Assembly: GCF_900095225.1 (NCBI RefSeq)
Contig: NZ_LT607421.1
Coordinates: forward strand, 62,001-126,000
Direction: 5' to 3'
DNA length: 64,000 bases
Origin: Pseudomonas sp. UMAB-08
GTDB lineage: Bacteria > Pseudomonadota > Gammaproteobacteria > Pseudomonadales > Pseudomonadaceae
Position 1 is the first letter of the stretch. Every line of letters begins with the position of its first letter. Both the position numbers and the translations under genes were made by a program. Below are positions 63,215 to 64,000 of this stretch, in pieces. The notes below the pieces were generated by a model that saw nothing but the letters and a program-made list of their open reading frames with translations, had not been told where the DNA came from and did no database searches.

Positions 63215-64000
63215 TACTTGACGCCCCGTGCTTGGACCAGCAGTTCAGACAGTTGATGCACGGCCATGGCGTACATCACACTGCGGTTGTAGCGCGTGAT
63301 TGCATAAAAATTCTTCAGGCCCATCCAGTATTCGGGGCCATTTTCGCCATCGAGCCGGAAAGCGGTCACCGGCATATCATCGCGCAGCGCATCATGACTC
63401 GACCACCCCAACGCTCGCAACTCCCCAACATTCTTTACCGGATCGATTCCGGGGCTCAAACCTTCGTCGGCATGCTCACCGCGCACCGTCGCAAGGCTCA
63501 CAACGGGCTCGCCCGCGACCCAACCGTGACGCTTGAAATAGCTGGCAACGCTGCCAATTGCGTCATCCGGGTTGGTCCAGATATTAATGTGACCATCACC
63601 GTCGAAATCCACGGCATACGCCCGAAAACTGCTGGGCATGAACTGCGGCAATCCCATGGCACCGGCATACGAGCCTTTAAGTGTCAGGGGATCAACTTGC
63701 TCTTCACGCGCCAGCATCAGGAACTCGCGCAACTCCTTGCGGAAGAAGTCGGCACGCGGCGGATAGTCGAAGCCCAACGTCGACAAGGCGTCTATTACGC
63801 GGTAGTTGCCGGTGTTGCGACCATAAAATGTTTCCACGCCGATGATCGAAACGATGACTTGAGCCGGTACGCCGTACTCCTGCTCGGCACGTGCGAGAGC
63901 CGCTTCGTGCTGACGCCAGAAGTCCACGCCACGCGCGATGCGCGCATCAGTGACGAAGATCGGCCGGTAGTCCTTCCACTGTTTTACCCGTTCGGCCGGA
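63214..64000 (-). CDS. mltB: Lytic murein transglycosylase B, truncated by the window edge
   Basis: The frame stays open to the right edge, so the N-terminus is missing. Visible residues include RPIFVTDARIARGVDFWRQHEAAL, the catalytic Glu in IIGVETFYGRNTGNYRVIDAL, GSYAGAMGLPQFMPSSFRAYAVDFDGDGHINIW and the final NRSVMYAMAVHQLSELLVQARG, all typical of MltB/SltB1. It cleaves peptidoglycan to 1,6-anhydro sugars. Its gene overlaps rlpA by one base. P. aeruginosa has sltB1 at this place. Confidence 0.93.
   Translation of the reverse strand, partial: PAERVKQWKDYRPIFVTDARIARGVDFWRQHEAALARAEQEYGVPAQVIVSIIGVETFYGRNTGNYRVIDALSTLGFDYPPRADFFRKELREFLMLAREEQVDPLTLKGSYAGAMGLPQFMPSSFRAYAVDFDGDGHINIWTNPDDAIGSVASYFKRHGWVAGEPVVSLATVRGEHADEGLSPGIDPVKNVGELRALGWSSHDALRDDMPVTAFRLDGENGPEYWMGLKNFYAITRYNRSVMYAMAVHQLSELLVQARGVK

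Overview
The window is chromosomal DNA from a Pseudomonas, most likely of the fluorescens lineage. The GC-rich codon use, the RadA, CioAB, LadS, MiaB, LptE and ArfA proteins, the REP-type hairpins between genes and the gene order all fit. From memory, the order matches two P. aeruginosa PAO1 stretches: radA-katB-mscL-fpr-rlmG, and the long cio...tesB-HAD...rhlE...hrpB-fieF...amn-aidB-ladS-thiD-thiE-hemL-miaB-phoH-ybeY-corC-lnt-leuS-lptE-holA...lipA-lipB-dacA-rlpA-mltB block. No phage, transposase, CRISPR, tRNA or rRNA was seen, so this is core genome with small lineage-specific additions.

Layout. 1-7.2 kb: end of a TonB-dependent receptor, radA, periplasmic catalase katB, mscL, a ferredoxin-NADP reductase with a divergent 155-aa LuxR-type protein, and the 23S rRNA methyltransferase rlmG. 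7.2-9.9 kb: the cyanide-insensitive quinol oxidase operon cioAB plus a one-helix DUF2474 protein, with an Anr/Fnr-like box upstream. 10-25.7 kb: MFS transporter, DJ-1-like protein, NCS2 purine permease with trmA, zinc metallopeptidase, alpha/beta hydrolase, HAD hydrolase with tesB, GNAT, histone-deacetylase-like hydrolase, flavoprotein, rhlE, a DMT exporter with a divergent Lrp-type regulator, a DEDDh exonuclease and a NYN nuclease. 25.8-33.8 kb: DUF2076 protein, a YciC-like membrane protein, an anchored EEP nuclease, hrpB, a lipoprotein, a cation diffusion facilitator and a glutamine-rich exported protein. 33.9-41 kb: a candidate structured RNA, a second Lrp-type gene, DUF2788, rluE, amn, an AidB-like acyl-CoA dehydrogenase and a LadS-like sensor kinase. 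41.4-52.3 kb: thiD-thiE-hemL, a Sel1-repeat protein, miaB, phoH-ybeY-corC-lnt and elyC. 52.6-64 kb: leuS-lptE-holA-arfA, two MltB-type transglycosylases, lipA-lipB-DUF493, dacA and rlpA.

The last 20 kb is a cell-envelope and translation-support region. Lnt matures lipoproteins (including LptE, RlpA and one of the transglycosylases), LptE assembles the LPS exporter, ElyC, DacA, RlpA and MltB-type enzymes remodel peptidoglycan, and LeuS, MiaB, YbeY and ArfA serve translation.

The items most worth a second look are: an orphan minus-strand terminator behind about 170 bp of hairpin-rich non-coding DNA divergent from an Lrp-type gene (33.87-34.06 kb); an arfA gene whose reading frame contains a 12-bp hairpin; a LadS-like kinase without a receiver domain; a hairpin that holds the ribosome binding site of elyC; nested inverted repeats built on DnaA-box sequence at 20.1-20.2 kb; and a DJ-1-family protein that has lost its catalytic cysteine.
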